Shown: piece after piece, positions 8,797-17,341 of the stretch
How the letters are laid out: the number at the start of each line of letters is the position of its first letter
Numbering within the stretch: the first letter of the stretch is position 1
Assembly: GCF_037040815.1 (NCBI RefSeq)
Contig: NZ_CP146232.1
Span: 4,310,001-4,374,000, forward strand
Direction: 5' to 3'
Length of the DNA stretch: 64,000 nt
Source: Pararoseomonas sp. SCSIO 73927
Lineage (GTDB): Bacteria > Pseudomonadota > Alphaproteobacteria > Acetobacterales > Acetobacteraceae
The notes under the pieces: generated by a model
The model's database searches: none
Seen by the model: only the letters and a program-made list of their open reading frames with translations
What the model was told of the DNA's origin: nothing
Position numbers and translations under genes: made by a program

Positions 8797-10080
8797 TCAG
8801 CCCCGCAGCGCCGCCGCCAGTTCCGCCTTCGTTGGTACCCCGGCCACGCGGACGAGGTGCCCCATCCCGATCTCGTGCGGCGACTGCAGCCCGAGGAAGG
8901 CGACGTTGCGGTTCACCTCGGAGGAGAGCAGCTCGATCCCGTGCCGCACCCCGGCTTCCCCGCCCACGGCCGCGGCGTAGAGGAAGGGACGGCCGACGAA
9001 GACGAAGTCCGCGCCCATGGCGAGGGCCTTCAGCACGTCCGTGCCCCGGCGGATCCCGCCATCCATCATCACCGTCATCCCGCCGGCCGCCGCCTTCACC
9101 TCCGGCAGGGCGCGGAAGGCGGAGATGGCGCCGTCCAGCTGCCGCCCGCCGTGGTTGGAGACGATCACGCCGTCCGCCCCCTCCGCGGCGGCGCGGGCCG
9201 CGTCCTCCCCGGTCAGGATGCCCTTGATGATCAGGCGCCCCTTCCACTGGCGCCGGATCTGGGCGAGGTGCGTCCAGTTCAGGTGGTCCCGCGCGCCGAA
9301 GTCCCGCTCCACGTGCTTGGCGATGATCGGCGCGCCGCGCGTGGCGTAGGAGTTCTCGAAATGCGGCATCCCGTGGTGCCGCAGCGTGCGGAGCAGGGTG
9401 TTCCATAGCCAGTGGGGATGGGTGATCCCGTCCCAGGCCAGGCGCAGGTTCGGCTTCAGCGGCGTGGAGAACCCCGTGCGGACATTGTTCTCCCGGTTGC
9501 CCAGGGTGGTGGTGTCCACCGTCAGCAGCAGCGTGCCGAAGCCGGCCTTCTGCACGCGGTCCACCAGCGCCTCGATCCGCGCGGGCTCCCCGGGCAGGTA
9601 GGCCTGGAACCAGGCGCGCGGATACTCCTGCGCCACCTCCTCCATGCGGATGAGGGAGGAGCCGCTCATGATCATCGGGATCCCCGCCTCCCGCGCCGCG
9701 CGCGCGAGGACGAGGTCGCCCCGATAGGCCATGATGGCGCTGATCCCCATGGGCGAGATGCCGAAGGGCGCGCCGAACTCCTCCCCGAACAGGGTCGTCT
9801 TCATGCTGCGGCGGGAGACGTCGATGAGGTAGTTCGGCCGGAAGGCCCACTCGCCGAAGACGGACCGGTTGTCCGTGCGCGAGGCATTGGTCTCCACCGC
9901 CCCGGCAATGTAGCCGAAGAGCGGGCGGGGCAGCCGGCGCCGCGCCGCGTCCTCGAAGTCGTCCAGCGCCAGGATCGGCCGCAGCGCGCGGGGCGTGCCC
10001 TTGGAGACGGTGCGGTAGACGCTCTGGGCAGGGGGAGGGACGGGGACCGCGCCCCCGCCGGAACCGTCCGCGGGGCTCAT
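8797..10080 (-). CDS. FMN-dependent alpha-hydroxy-acid dehydrogenase/oxidase (lactate or mandelate dehydrogenase type)
   Basis: 427-residue TIM-barrel flavoprotein. SNHGGRQLDG carries the catalytic His and an Arg; IIKGILTGEDA supplies the FMN Lys; DGGIRRGTDVLKAL and FVFVGRP form the phosphate site. This is the lactate/glycolate/mandelate dehydrogenase family, and the substrate cannot be read. The N-terminus carries about 25 extra residues before the first conserved segment. Its ATG overlaps the TGA of pcaB in an ATGA, so it is the last cistron of the protocatechuate operon. That placement hints at an aromatic hydroxyacid such as a (hydroxy)mandelate rather than lactate, but this is inference. 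Confidence 0.85.
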   Translation of the reverse strand: MSPADGSGGGAVPVPPPAQSVYRTVSKGTPRALRPILALDDFEDAARRRLPRPLFGYIAGAVETNASRTDNRSVFGEWAFRPNYLIDVSRRSMKTTLFGEEFGAPFGISPMGISAIMAYRGDLVLARAAREAGIPMIMSGSSLIRMEEVAQEYPRAWFQAYLPGEPARIEALVDRVQKAGFGTLLLTVDTTTLGNRENNVRTGFSTPLKPNLRLAWDGITHPHWLWNTLLRTLRHHGMPHFENSYATRGAPIIAKHVERDFGARDHLNWTHLAQIRRQWKGRLIIKGILTGEDAARAAAEGADGVIVSNHGGRQLDGAISAFRALPEVKAAAGGMTVMMDGGIRRGTDVLKALAMGADFVFVGRPFLYAAAVGGEAGVRHGIELLSSEVNRNVAFLGLQSPHEIGMGHLVRVAGVPTKAELAAALRG

Positions 10081-11423
10081 GCCAGCCTCGCCAGGACGCG
10101 GTCCACGAAGAGGCCGGCGCTGCCGAGATAGGTGGCGGGATCGGTGATGCGCCCGATCGCCGGCGCATCGAGGCGGGAGGCGACGGCGGCGTCCCGGCCC
10201 AGCGCCTCGGCCAGCGGGACGCGCTCTGCCAGCGCCACGTCGCAGGCGTGGTGCACGGCGTCGTGCGCCGCCCCGCGCCCGAGCATCGGCGCCAATCCCA
10301 TCATCACCGCTTCCGCCATGATCGCTCCCCCGGTTGCCTCCAGGTTACGCCTCATGCGCGCCGCGTCCACCGTCATGCCCTCCGCGATCTGCCGCGCCTG
10401 ATCCAACGCGCCATGGGTCAGCAGCATCGCCTGCGGGATCGCCAGCGGCTCCGCCTGCCAGGGCCCGGTGCCGCGCTCATGGTCCAGCGCCATGGCGGAC
10501 ATCACCTGCGGCACCAGGGCGTGCACGCCGCGGGACTGGGCCAGCACGTACTCGCAGGCGATGGGGTTGCGCTTTTGCGGCATGGTGGAGGAGCCGCCGC
10601 GCCCGGCCTCGTGCGGCTCAAATACCTCGGCCACCTCGGTCTGCATCAGCAGCATCACGTCCGTGGCCATCTTGGACAGCGCGCCGCAGAGGATGCCGCA
10701 CCAGCACACCGCCTCCGTCACCGTGTCCCGCGCGACGTGCCAGGGGATCTCCGGCGCCGTGAGGTCCAGCTCCTTCGCCAGCGCATCAACCACGGCAGGA
10801 CCCCCTTCCCCGAGGGAGGCGAGGGTGCCCACGGCGCCGCCGAACTGCACCCGCAGCAGCCGGGGCAGCAGCGCCTCCAGCGTCTCCCGCGCGTTGATCA
10901 GCGGGGCGAGCCAGACTGCGCACTTGTAGCCGAAGGTCACCGGCAGGGCGTGCTGCAGGTGCGTGCGGCCGGCCATCACCGTGCCCCGGTGCTCCCGCGC
11001 GCGGCCCGCCAGGGCGGCGATGGTGGCGTCCAGGTCGCGGCGGATCAGGGCGAAGGCGTCGCGCAGCGCCAGGACTAGCGCCGTGTCCAGGATGTCCTGG
11101 GTGGTGGCGCCCCAGTGAGTCCAGCGCGCCGCCTCCTCGCCCGCCAGGGCGCCGAGCTGCTTCACCAGCCCGACCACGGGGTAGCCAGTGTTGCGCGTGG
11201 CCGCCGCAAGCTTCGGCAGGTCCAGCCTTTCGGCGCGCGCGGCCTCCGTGATGGCCTGCGCGGCCTCCGGCGGCACGATGCCGAGCCCGGCCTGCGCGCG
11301 GGCCAGCGCCGCCTCCACGTCCAGCATGCGCTGCAGCAGCGCCGCCTCGCCCACCGTCGCCCGCATGGCGTCGGTGCCGTAGAGAACGCCCCAGACCGTG
11401 GCGTCCGCCGGGTTAACGCTCAT
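10077..11423 (-). CDS. pcaB: 3-carboxy-cis,cis-muconate cycloisomerase
   Basis: 448 residues of the fumarase/aspartase superfamily with the signature GGSSTMPQKRNPIACE, plus WTHWGATTQDI and GRTHLQHALPVTFG. PcaB converts 3-carboxy-cis,cis-muconate to 4-carboxymuconolactone, the step after ring cleavage by PcaGH. The start ATG at 11423 (MSVNPADATVW) lies 1 nt past the pcaG stop; upstream codons in the same frame read antisense-like sequence. It sits between pcaG and the flavoprotein gene, overlapping the latter by 4 nt. The product is cytoplasmic and the length is ordinary for the family. Confidence 0.92.
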   Translation of the reverse strand: MSVNPADATVWGVLYGTDAMRATVGEAALLQRMLDVEAALARAQAGLGIVPPEAAQAITEAARAERLDLPKLAAATRNTGYPVVGLVKQLGALAGEEAARWTHWGATTQDILDTALVLALRDAFALIRRDLDATIAALAGRAREHRGTVMAGRTHLQHALPVTFGYKCAVWLAPLINARETLEALLPRLLRVQFGGAVGTLASLGEGGPAVVDALAKELDLTAPEIPWHVARDTVTEAVCWCGILCGALSKMATDVMLLMQTEVAEVFEPHEAGRGGSSTMPQKRNPIACEYVLAQSRGVHALVPQVMSAMALDHERGTGPWQAEPLAIPQAMLLTHGALDQARQIAEGMTVDAARMRRNLEATGGAIMAEAVMMGLAPMLGRGAAHDAVHHACDVALAERVPLAEALGRDAAVASRLDAPAIGRITDPATYLGSAGLFVDRVLARLA

Positions 11424-11424
11424 G

Positions 11425-12036
11425 CTAGACGGCCATCCACACGGTCTCGCCCTCACCTTGCAGGCGAAGGTTCAGGGTCCACTCGCCCGGGCGGGCCAAC
11501 CGGGCAACGAGCGTGCCGCGCCGCGCCTCCGGCACCGCCCGCAGCACGGGGTCGGTCGCGTTCAGCGGCTCGCCCTCGAAGTAGACGCGGGTGGAGAGAT
11601 GCTGCAACAGCCCGCGCGCGAAGACCGCGAGCGCGATGTGCGGCGCCTGCATGGCGTTGCCGCCGGCATGGGGCCCCACCGGCACGGGGCCGGGCTTGAG
11701 GGTGACGAAGCGGAACCGCCCCGCCTTGTCCGTCGCGCAGCGGCCGTAGCCCTGGAAGGCGGTGGGATCGCCGTTCTCGTCCGGGTAGCGGCCAGCGGGA
11801 TCGGCGTGCCAGATCTCCACCATCGCGTCGGTCACCAACGCGCCGGTGCCGTCCGTGATGGTGCCGGTTACAGTGATCCTCTCCGCACCCTCGGGCAAGG
11901 CATCCGCGAAGTGGCGGGTGGTGTCCGCCCATTCCGGGAAGTCCACCAGGTGCCAGTAGGGACCGGCGGTCTGGTGGGCTGAGGCGACGAGGGTGGCCTC
12001 GGACGGCGCGAGCTCGGGAGTGGCCGCGTCAGTCAT
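11425..12036 (-). CDS. pcaG: Protocatechuate 3,4-dioxygenase, alpha subunit
   Basis: 203 residues, the size of PcaG. It shows QTAGPYWHL near the N-terminus, the intradiol-dioxygenase sandwich segment VEIWHADPAGRYPDENGD and APHIALAVFARGLL. The iron-binding Tyr and His pairs of the beta subunit are absent at the matching places, as expected for the non-catalytic alpha chain that shapes the active site. The start ATG 12036 has a strong GGAGG 9 nt upstream and lies 8 nt inside the end of pcaH, so the two subunits are co-translated, which would suit a one-to-one complex. Confidence 0.93.
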   Translation of the reverse strand: MTDAATPELAPSEATLVASAHQTAGPYWHLVDFPEWADTTRHFADALPEGAERITVTGTITDGTGALVTDAMVEIWHADPAGRYPDENGDPTAFQGYGRCATDKAGRFRFVTLKPGPVPVGPHAGGNAMQAPHIALAVFARGLLQHLSTRVYFEGEPLNATDPVLRAVPEARRGTLVARLARPGEWTLNLRLQGEGETVWMAV

Positions 12037-12751
12037 GGTGGTTCTCCTCCATCGGCGTCGCCTCATGCCCGCGCAGCACGATATCGAAGCGATAGCCCAG
12101 GGCGTGCTCGGGCTGGGTGATGTCGAGGTCAAACTTCGCCACGAGGCGGTTGCGCGCGCCCTCATCCGCCACGGTGTGGAAGATCGGGTCCAGCGGCAGC
12201 AGCGGGTCGCCCGGGAAGTACATCTGGGTGATCATGCGCTGCGCGAAGCCCCGGCCGAACAGGGAGTAGTGGATGTGGTTCGGCCGCCAGGCGTTCTGGT
12301 GGTTGCGCCAGGGATAGGCACCGGGCCGCACGGTGAGATAGCGGTACCAGCCCTCCTCATCCGTGAAGACGCGGCCCATGCCCCGGAAGTTCGGGTCCAG
12401 CGGCGCGTCGTGCGTGTCGCCCTCGTGGTTGTAGCGGCCGGCGGCATTGGCCTGCCACACCTCCACCATGGCGCGGCGCACCGGGCGGCCGTCCTCGTCC
12501 AGCACGCGCCCGGCGACGATGATCCGCTCGCCCATCGCGTGGCCGGCACCGTTCTCCAGCACCGTCAGGTCCACCGTCTCGGGGTAGCGGGCGGGGGTGA
12601 AGACCGGGCTGCTCGTCTCCGTCAGCGTGTGCGGCAGCTCCAGCAGGGGCTGCTGGGGGAAGCGCGCGCGGGTGCTGCCGTAGCCCGGAGAGTTCAGCGG
12701 CGGCTGGTGCGCCGCGTTCGGGCGGCGATAGCCGTGGACGACCTCGCTCAT
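12029..12751 (-). CDS. pcaH: Protocatechuate 3,4-dioxygenase, beta subunit
   Basis: 240-residue catalytic subunit opening the ring of protocatechuate between its two hydroxyls. The non-haem Fe(III) ligands can be seen: the Tyr of AAGRYNHEGD, the Tyr within VRPGAYPWRN, and the two His of RPNHIHYSLFG. The N-terminal extension with GYGST and the position before pcaG are typical. ATG 12751 overlaps the TGA of the pcaDC fusion by 4 nt. No pcaQ, pcaR or other regulator gene flanks the operon, so control must come from elsewhere. Confidence 0.95.
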   Translation of the reverse strand: MSEVVHGYRRPNAAHQPPLNSPGYGSTRARFPQQPLLELPHTLTETSSPVFTPARYPETVDLTVLENGAGHAMGERIIVAGRVLDEDGRPVRRAMVEVWQANAAGRYNHEGDTHDAPLDPNFRGMGRVFTDEEGWYRYLTVRPGAYPWRNHQNAWRPNHIHYSLFGRGFAQRMITQMYFPGDPLLPLDPIFHTVADEGARNRLVAKFDLDITQPEHALGYRFDIVLRGHEATPMEENHHD

Positions 12752-13911
12752 GCTGTCTTCTCCATCTCCGCCAGGATTTCTTTGGCGATCTTCAGCGCGT
12801 GGTTCGCCACCGGCACGCCGGCATAGGCGCCGACCTGCAGCAGCACCTCCGCGATCTCCTCCGGCGTCACGCCGGTGTTGCGCGTGGCCCGCACGTGCAG
12901 GCCGAACTCGCCCTCCCGCGCCAGGGCGGCGGTGACGGCGAGGGTAAGGAGGGAGCGCGTGTGGCGCGGCAGGCCCGGGCGGGTCCAGATCTGCCCCCAC
13001 ACGTTGCGGGTGATGTAGTCCTGGAACGGGGCGTCCAGCGGGGTGGCGGCTGCCTGGGACCGGGCGACGTGCGCCTCGCCCAGCACCGCCTTCCGCACGG
13101 CAAGGCCGGCCGCCAGCGCATCCCCGGCCGGAGCCGGCGAGAGGTGGGTGCGCAGGGCCGCCGTGACGGCCTCGGCCGCCTCGAAGGTCGGGATATGCGC
13201 CTGGCCGGGCAGCACGATGAGGTCGCTGCCGGGGATGGCGTCGCGGATCGCCTCGGCGGCGGAGATGGGGGTGGCCTGGTCCAGCTCTCCCACCACCACC
13301 GTCGCCGGGCCGCTCAGCCGACCCAGCAGGGGCTGCGCACGGGCGTCCCGCAGCGCCTCGGCCGCGCCGATGTAACCCTCGGCCGGGGTCGCCAGCAGCA
13401 TCGAGCGCAGGGCGCGGGAGGAGGGCAGGGCGGGGTCCACCACCCAGCGCGCCATCACCCCCTCGGCAACCGAGGCCACGCCGCCCGCGCGCACCGCCTC
13501 GATACGGGCCTCCCAGTTGGAGGCGGGGGCGAATTCCAGCGCGGTATCGAGCAGGAAGAGCGAGAGGATGCGGTCCGGGCGCGAGGCCGCCATCTCCATC
13601 GCGATACGCCCGCCGATGGAGATGCCCGCGACATGGGTGGCCCCGACCCCCAGCGCGTCCAGCACCGCGAAGGCGTCCTCCGCGAGGGCGGCCATGCTGC
13701 CCCGGGCGGGCTCCGCTGCCGAATCGTTGGAGGTCAAACCATGTCCGCGCAGATCGAAGCGGATGACGCGGTGCGTCCGCGCCATCGCCTCCGCCTGGGG
13801 ATCCCAGACCGCGAGGGCGGTGCCGAGGCTGTGGAGCATGAGAAGCGACGGTGCGCCCGGCGGGCCCTCGACCCGCACATGCACCGTCATTCCGCGTAGC
13901 GCGATGAACAT
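12748..13911 (-). CDS. pcaL: PcaD-PcaC fusion: 3-oxoadipate enol-lactonase / 4-carboxymuconolactone decarboxylase
   Basis: 387-residue bifunctional protein. Residues 1-255 form an alpha/beta hydrolase (GHGLT, nucleophile Ser98 in GISIGG, His in PGQAHIPTFE), matching enol-lactonase PcaD. From about 265 to the end lies a carboxymuconolactone decarboxylase domain with NVWGQIWTRPGL and ATRNTGVTPEEI, matching PcaC. Such fusions, called PcaL, are known in actinobacteria and some proteobacteria. Together with pcaHGB the operon encodes every step from protocatechuate to 3-oxoadipate; the pcaIJ transferase and pcaF thiolase are not here. It is the first gene of the operon, and its upstream region contains the hairpin at 13956. 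Confidence 0.92.
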   Translation of the reverse strand: MFIALRGMTVHVRVEGPPGAPSLLMLHSLGTALAVWDPQAEAMARTHRVIRFDLRGHGLTSNDSAAEPARGSMAALAEDAFAVLDALGVGATHVAGISIGGRIAMEMAASRPDRILSLFLLDTALEFAPASNWEARIEAVRAGGVASVAEGVMARWVVDPALPSSRALRSMLLATPAEGYIGAAEALRDARAQPLLGRLSGPATVVVGELDQATPISAAEAIRDAIPGSDLIVLPGQAHIPTFEAAEAVTAALRTHLSPAPAGDALAAGLAVRKAVLGEAHVARSQAAATPLDAPFQDYITRNVWGQIWTRPGLPRHTRSLLTLAVTAALAREGEFGLHVRATRNTGVTPEEIAEVLLQVGAYAGVPVANHALKIAKEILAEMEKTA

Positions 13912-13955
13912 CCGGCCGTCTTTCTCCCCGGCCTTCCCCGCGCAAAGGGTTCGTT

Positions 13956-13995
13956 GGGGGAAACGCCGGCCAAAGGCCTAGCACGGCGTTCCCCC
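13956..13995 (-). terminator. Hairpin between the ABC transporter operon and the pca operon
   Basis: GGGGG plus AAACGCCG at 13956-13968 pairs with CGGCGTTCCCCC at 13984-13995, a 12-bp stem with a single bulged A; the loop contains a second small inverted repeat, GGCC AAA GGCC. On the minus strand it follows the permease stop at 14038 and is trailed by ACCCTTT. It probably ends the transporter transcript, or attenuates read-through into pca. Only about 45 nt remain before the pcaL start, so the pca promoter must overlap or lie very close to this element. Confidence 0.6.
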
Positions 13996-14037
13996 GAAGG
14001 AAAAGACATCGGAAAAGACGCTAGGAAGGGACGAGGT

Positions 14038-14904
14038 TCAGACCCCCGCGACGGCCACCTGCCCGGAATCCTGCCCGCGCATAGCCCAGCCGGTGGTGCG
14101 GTTCTCGATCGCGACGGCCACCACGTACATGATCACGCCCATCACCCCCGTAACGATGAGGCCGGCGAAGACCAGCGGCACGTCGAAGCGGGAGGAGGCA
14201 AGCATCATCAGGTGCCCGATGCCCTTATTTGCCGCCACCGTCTCCGCGATGATGGAGCCGACGAAGGCCACGGTGATCGCGATCTTCAGAGAGGCGAAGA
14301 AGTAGGGCATCGCCCGCGGCAGGCCGACCTTGCGGATAATGTCCGTGGGCCGGGCGCCGAGCGCGCGCAGCACGTCCCGCAGCTCCGGCTCCACCGTCGC
14401 GATCCCGGTAGCGACGTTCACCACGATGGGGAAGAAGGAGATGAGGAAGGCGGTGATGATGGCCGGCACGGTGCCGATGCCGAACCAGATCACGAGGATC
14501 GGCACCACCGCCACCTTCGGCACGGAGTTGAAGGCGATCAGTAGCGGGTAGAGCCCGTGGTAGAGCAGGGTGGAGGAGCCGATCGCCACGCCCAGAAGCA
14601 GGCCGAAGACGATGGCGAGGGCGAAGCCGATCAGCGTCGTCATCAGCGTCTGCCAGGAATTGTCCAGCAGCGGCAGCCACCACTTCCACATGCTGGCCGC
14701 GATAGCGGATGGGGCGGGAAGGATGAATTGCGGGATCTGGAAGGCCTGGCAGATCACCTCCCACACCACGAAGGTGCCGAGGATGATGATCCAGGGCAGG
14801 GCGGCCTGAAGGCGCCGGCGGCGGCGGGCCGCGGCCGCCATCGCCTCCACCCGGAGCTGGGCGGCCGTGGCGGCCGGCTTCGTGGCAGGGGAGTCAAGCG
14901 GCAT
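14038..14904 (-). CDS. ABC transporter permease (SsuC/TauC type)
   Basis: 288-residue inner-membrane protein with about six hydrophobic helices and the permease coupling loop ELRDVLRALGARPTDIIRKV, characteristic of the BPD_transp_1 family for sulfonate, taurine, nitrate or pyrimidine-type uptake. A basic N-terminus (RRRRRLQ) precedes the first helix. ATG 14904 lies 11 nt inside the ATPase gene, so the two are coupled, with the ATPase first. No binding-protein gene adjoins the pair; the nearest of matching type is at 1169-2179. The transporter precedes the pca operon on the same strand, which could point to an aromatic acid substrate. Confidence 0.9.
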   Translation of the reverse strand: MPLDSPATKPAATAAQLRVEAMAAAARRRRRLQAALPWIIILGTFVVWEVICQAFQIPQFILPAPSAIAASMWKWWLPLLDNSWQTLMTTLIGFALAIVFGLLLGVAIGSSTLLYHGLYPLLIAFNSVPKVAVVPILVIWFGIGTVPAIITAFLISFFPIVVNVATGIATVEPELRDVLRALGARPTDIIRKVGLPRAMPYFFASLKIAITVAFVGSIIAETVAANKGIGHLMMLASSRFDVPLVFAGLIVTGVMGVIMYVVAVAIENRTTGWAMRGQDSGQVAVAGV

Positions 14905-15730
14905 GGGGGGCCTCCTGCACGGCGGGCACGTCCTCGCCCCGCCGCGCGGCGCTGATGTGCTCGCGCAGCTCGTGGATCAGCTCCTGGAAGGGCTGGCCGT
15001 AGGTGATGTCCAGGTTGCGCGACCGCTCGAAGGGCACCCGGCGTTCCGCGATGATCCGGCCGGGGCGGGCGGACATGATCAGCACCCGGTCCGCCAGGAA
15101 CACCGCCTCCTTCAGGTCGTGGGTGACGAGGATGACGGTGGGCTTCAGGATGCGGCAGACCTCGGCCAGCTGCTCCCACAACTCCTCCCGCGTGAAGACG
15201 TCGAGCGCGCCGAAGGGCTCGTCCAGCATCAGCAGCTGGGGATCATGGATCAGCGCGCGGCAGAGGCTGGCGCGCTGCTGCATGCCGCCGGAGAGCTGGT
15301 GCGGCGTCTTGTCCTCGAACCCCGCCAGCCCGACGAGGGCGAGGAGCTTGCGCGCCTTCTCCTCGTACATGGAGCGCTCGCCCCGCAGGCGCCGACGGTG
15401 GGGCTCCACCACCTCCAGCGGCAGCATCACATTCTGCAGGATGGTGCGCCAGGGCAGCATGGTCGGCGCCTGGAAGGCCATGCCGGCGATGGAGAGCGGC
15501 CCGGCCACCTCCTTCCCCGCCACGATCACGCTGCCGGCCGAGCACGGCCAGAGCCCCGTCACCAGGCGCATCAGCGTGGACTTCCCGCAGCCGGACGGCC
15601 CGACCACCGCGACGAACTCGCCCTTGCCGATCCGCATGGAGGTGTGCCGCAGGGCCAGCGTGCCCTCCGCGCCACCGTAGCGCATGGAGACGTCGTCGAT
15701 CTCCACGAAGGGCCTCTCGAACCCGTTCAT
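14894..15730 (-). CDS. ABC transporter ATP-binding protein (SsuB/TauB type)
   Basis: 278-residue ATPase with Walker A GPSGCGKST, Q-loop FQAPTMLPW, signature LSGGMQQR, Walker B LLMLDEPFGALD and the switch His in LVTHDL. The subfamily serves sulfonate/nitrate/taurine-like importers. It acts at the cytoplasmic face with the permease encoded directly downstream (11-nt overlap). The promoter should lie in the 167 nt shared with the divergent rhodanese gene. Substrate specificity cannot be told from an ATPase. Confidence 0.93.
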   Translation of the reverse strand: MNGFERPFVEIDDVSMRYGGAEGTLALRHTSMRIGKGEFVAVVGPSGCGKSTLMRLVTGLWPCSAGSVIVAGKEVAGPLSIAGMAFQAPTMLPWRTILQNVMLPLEVVEPHRRRLRGERSMYEEKARKLLALVGLAGFEDKTPHQLSGGMQQRASLCRALIHDPQLLMLDEPFGALDVFTREELWEQLAEVCRILKPTVILVTHDLKEAVFLADRVLIMSARPGRIIAERRVPFERSRNLDITYGQPFQELIHELREHISAARRGEDVPAVQEAPHAA

Positions 15731-15897
15731 CCCCGTAGCACTCTCCCAACCGGCCCCGACCGGGGCCTGTCAGCCGTTCATTGCCGGCATCATGGAGAGG
15801 GCCTTGCAAGCTCCGCGCCAGGGTCGTGGCCGGGAGCCCCTGGCGCGGGCCGGCGGCGAGGCCTATCTGCCCCGACCACACAACCTGAGGACGCGCC

Positions 15898-16311
15898 ATG
15901 CCGGTCGAGGACATCTCCCCAGAGGACAGCTACGAGGCGCTGCGGACGGACCCCGAGACGATGCTCGTGGATGTCCGCACCGATGCCGAGTGGAACTTCG
16001 TCGGCATCCCCGATCTCTCGGCCACCGGAAAGCAGCCCGTCCTCATCCCCTGGCAGCTCTACCCTTCCATGCAGGTGAACGGCGCCTTCGTGGAGCAGCT
16101 GCGCCGCGCCGGGGCGACGCCGCTGACGAAGCTGCACTTCCTCTGCCGCTCCGGCGCGCGCTCCCTCGCCGCCGCGCAGGCCGCCCAGGCAGCGGGCTTC
16201 CCGGAGGCCTACAACGTGGCCGACGGGTTCGAGGGGCCGGTGGACGGGGAAGGCCACCGCGGCAGGGTCGCGGGATGGAAGGCGAGCGAGCTGCCCTGGC
16301 GGCAGCGCTGA
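15898..16311 (+). CDS. Rhodanese-like domain protein
   Basis: 137 residues forming one rhodanese domain: LVDVRTDAEW, then the active-site loop FLCRSGARS with the catalytic Cys that carries a persulfide, and GFPEAYNVADGFEG. The seven-residue loop CRSGARS is the type found in single-domain sulfurtransferases, so it is likely active; acceptor and donor are unknown. There is no signal peptide, so it is cytoplasmic. It diverges from the ABC ATPase gene. If that transporter imports a sulfonate a sulfur link would make sense, but this is speculation. Confidence 0.88.
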   Translation: MPVEDISPEDSYEALRTDPETMLVDVRTDAEWNFVGIPDLSATGKQPVLIPWQLYPSMQVNGAFVEQLRRAGATPLTKLHFLCRSGARSLAAAQAAQAAGFPEAYNVADGFEGPVDGEGHRGRVAGWKASELPWRQR

Positions 16312-16318
16312 TCGAGGC

Positions 16319-16344
16319 CGGGGCGGGGGAGCGTCCCCGCCCCG
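16319..16344. terminator. Bidirectional terminator hairpin between convergent genes
   Basis: CGGGGCGGGG at 16319-16328 pairs perfectly with CCCCGCCCCG at 16335-16344 across a six-nucleotide loop. It fills the 46 nt between the rhodanese stop and the stop of the convergent Bug gene. There is no clear T-run on either side. Confidence 0.6.
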
Positions 16345-16357
16345 AATTCGGGGCGAA

Positions 16358-17341
16358 CTACTCGACCCGGATCTCCGCGCGGCGGGCGACATCGCCCCAG
16401 CGCTTCGTCTCCGCCGCTACGAATTCGCGGAAGGCGTCCGGCGAGAAGGTGCCGGCGGTGATGCCGAGCTCCTCGTAGCGCGCGCGCACGTCCGGGCTGC
16501 CCAGGGCCGCCAGCGCCTCCTGGTTCAGCCGGGCGACGACCGCGGGCGGGGTGGCGGCCGGGGCGAAGACGCCGTGCCAGGACACGCTCTCGAAGCCCGG
16601 CAGGCTCTCCGCGATGGTCGGCACGTTCGGCGCCTGCGGCACGCGCTGCAGGCTGCCCACGCCGAGGGCGCGGATCCGCCCCTCCCGCGCGTGCGGCCAA
16701 CCGGAGGAGAAGTTGTCGAAGGCCATGGGCAGGGTGCCGGCCAGCATGTCCGTCATGATCTGCCCGCTGCCGCGATAGGGCACGTGGACCGAGGTGGTGC
16801 CGGTGAGCTGGCTGAAGAGCTCCCCCGCCAAGTGGATGGAGGTGCCGACGCCGGAGGAGCCGTAGTTGATCTGCCCGGGGCGCTGCTTCATCAGCGCGAT
16901 CAGCTCCGGCACGGTGCGGGCGGGGATGTTGTTCGCCACCACCAGCATGTTCGGCTGGCTGCCCAGCAGCGCCACGGGCGCGAAGTCCCGCAGGTTGTCG
17001 AAGGGGATGCGCGGGTAGATCGAGGGGTTGATCGCGTGGCTGCTGATCGTGCCCATGCAGATCGTGTAACCGTCCGGCGCGGCCTTGGCGCAGGCCTCGG
17101 CGCCGATATTGCCGCCGGCGCCGGCGCGGTTGTCCACCACGATCGGCTGTCCCAGGCGCTTCGACATCTCGCCGCCGACGAGGCGCCCGATCAGGTCCGT
17201 GGTGCCGCCGGCCGCGAAGGGCACGATCATGCGGATCGGCCGGTTCGGGTAGGCGTCCTGCGCGAGGGAGGGGAGCGGGGCGAGGGCGAGCGCGAAAGCC
17301 GCCCCAACAAGGGCGCGCCGCATCGGGCCGGGCATGGTCAT
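16358..17341 (-). CDS. Bug/TctC family tripartite tricarboxylate receptor
   Basis: 327-residue periplasmic carboxylate-binding protein, second of this family here. A signal peptide (RRALVGAAFALALAPLPSLAQ) precedes YPNRPIRMIVPFAAGGTTD, then NRAGAGGNIG, NYGSSGVGTSIH and HVPYRGSGQ. Start: two nearby ATGs at 17341 and 17335 follow AGGACAGGA; I took the first. A longer frame upstream lacks a ribosome site. It is an orphan receptor: no TctA/TctB genes are near. It diverges from the endonuclease III-like gene, with 161 nt between. Confidence 0.9.
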   Translation of the reverse strand: MTMPGPMRRALVGAAFALALAPLPSLAQDAYPNRPIRMIVPFAAGGTTDLIGRLVGGEMSKRLGQPIVVDNRAGAGGNIGAEACAKAAPDGYTICMGTISSHAINPSIYPRIPFDNLRDFAPVALLGSQPNMLVVANNIPARTVPELIALMKQRPGQINYGSSGVGTSIHLAGELFSQLTGTTSVHVPYRGSGQIMTDMLAGTLPMAFDNFSSGWPHAREGRIRALGVGSLQRVPQAPNVPTIAESLPGFESVSWHGVFAPAATPPAVVARLNQEALAALGSPDVRARYEELGITAGTFSPDAFREFVAAETKRWGDVARRAEIRVE

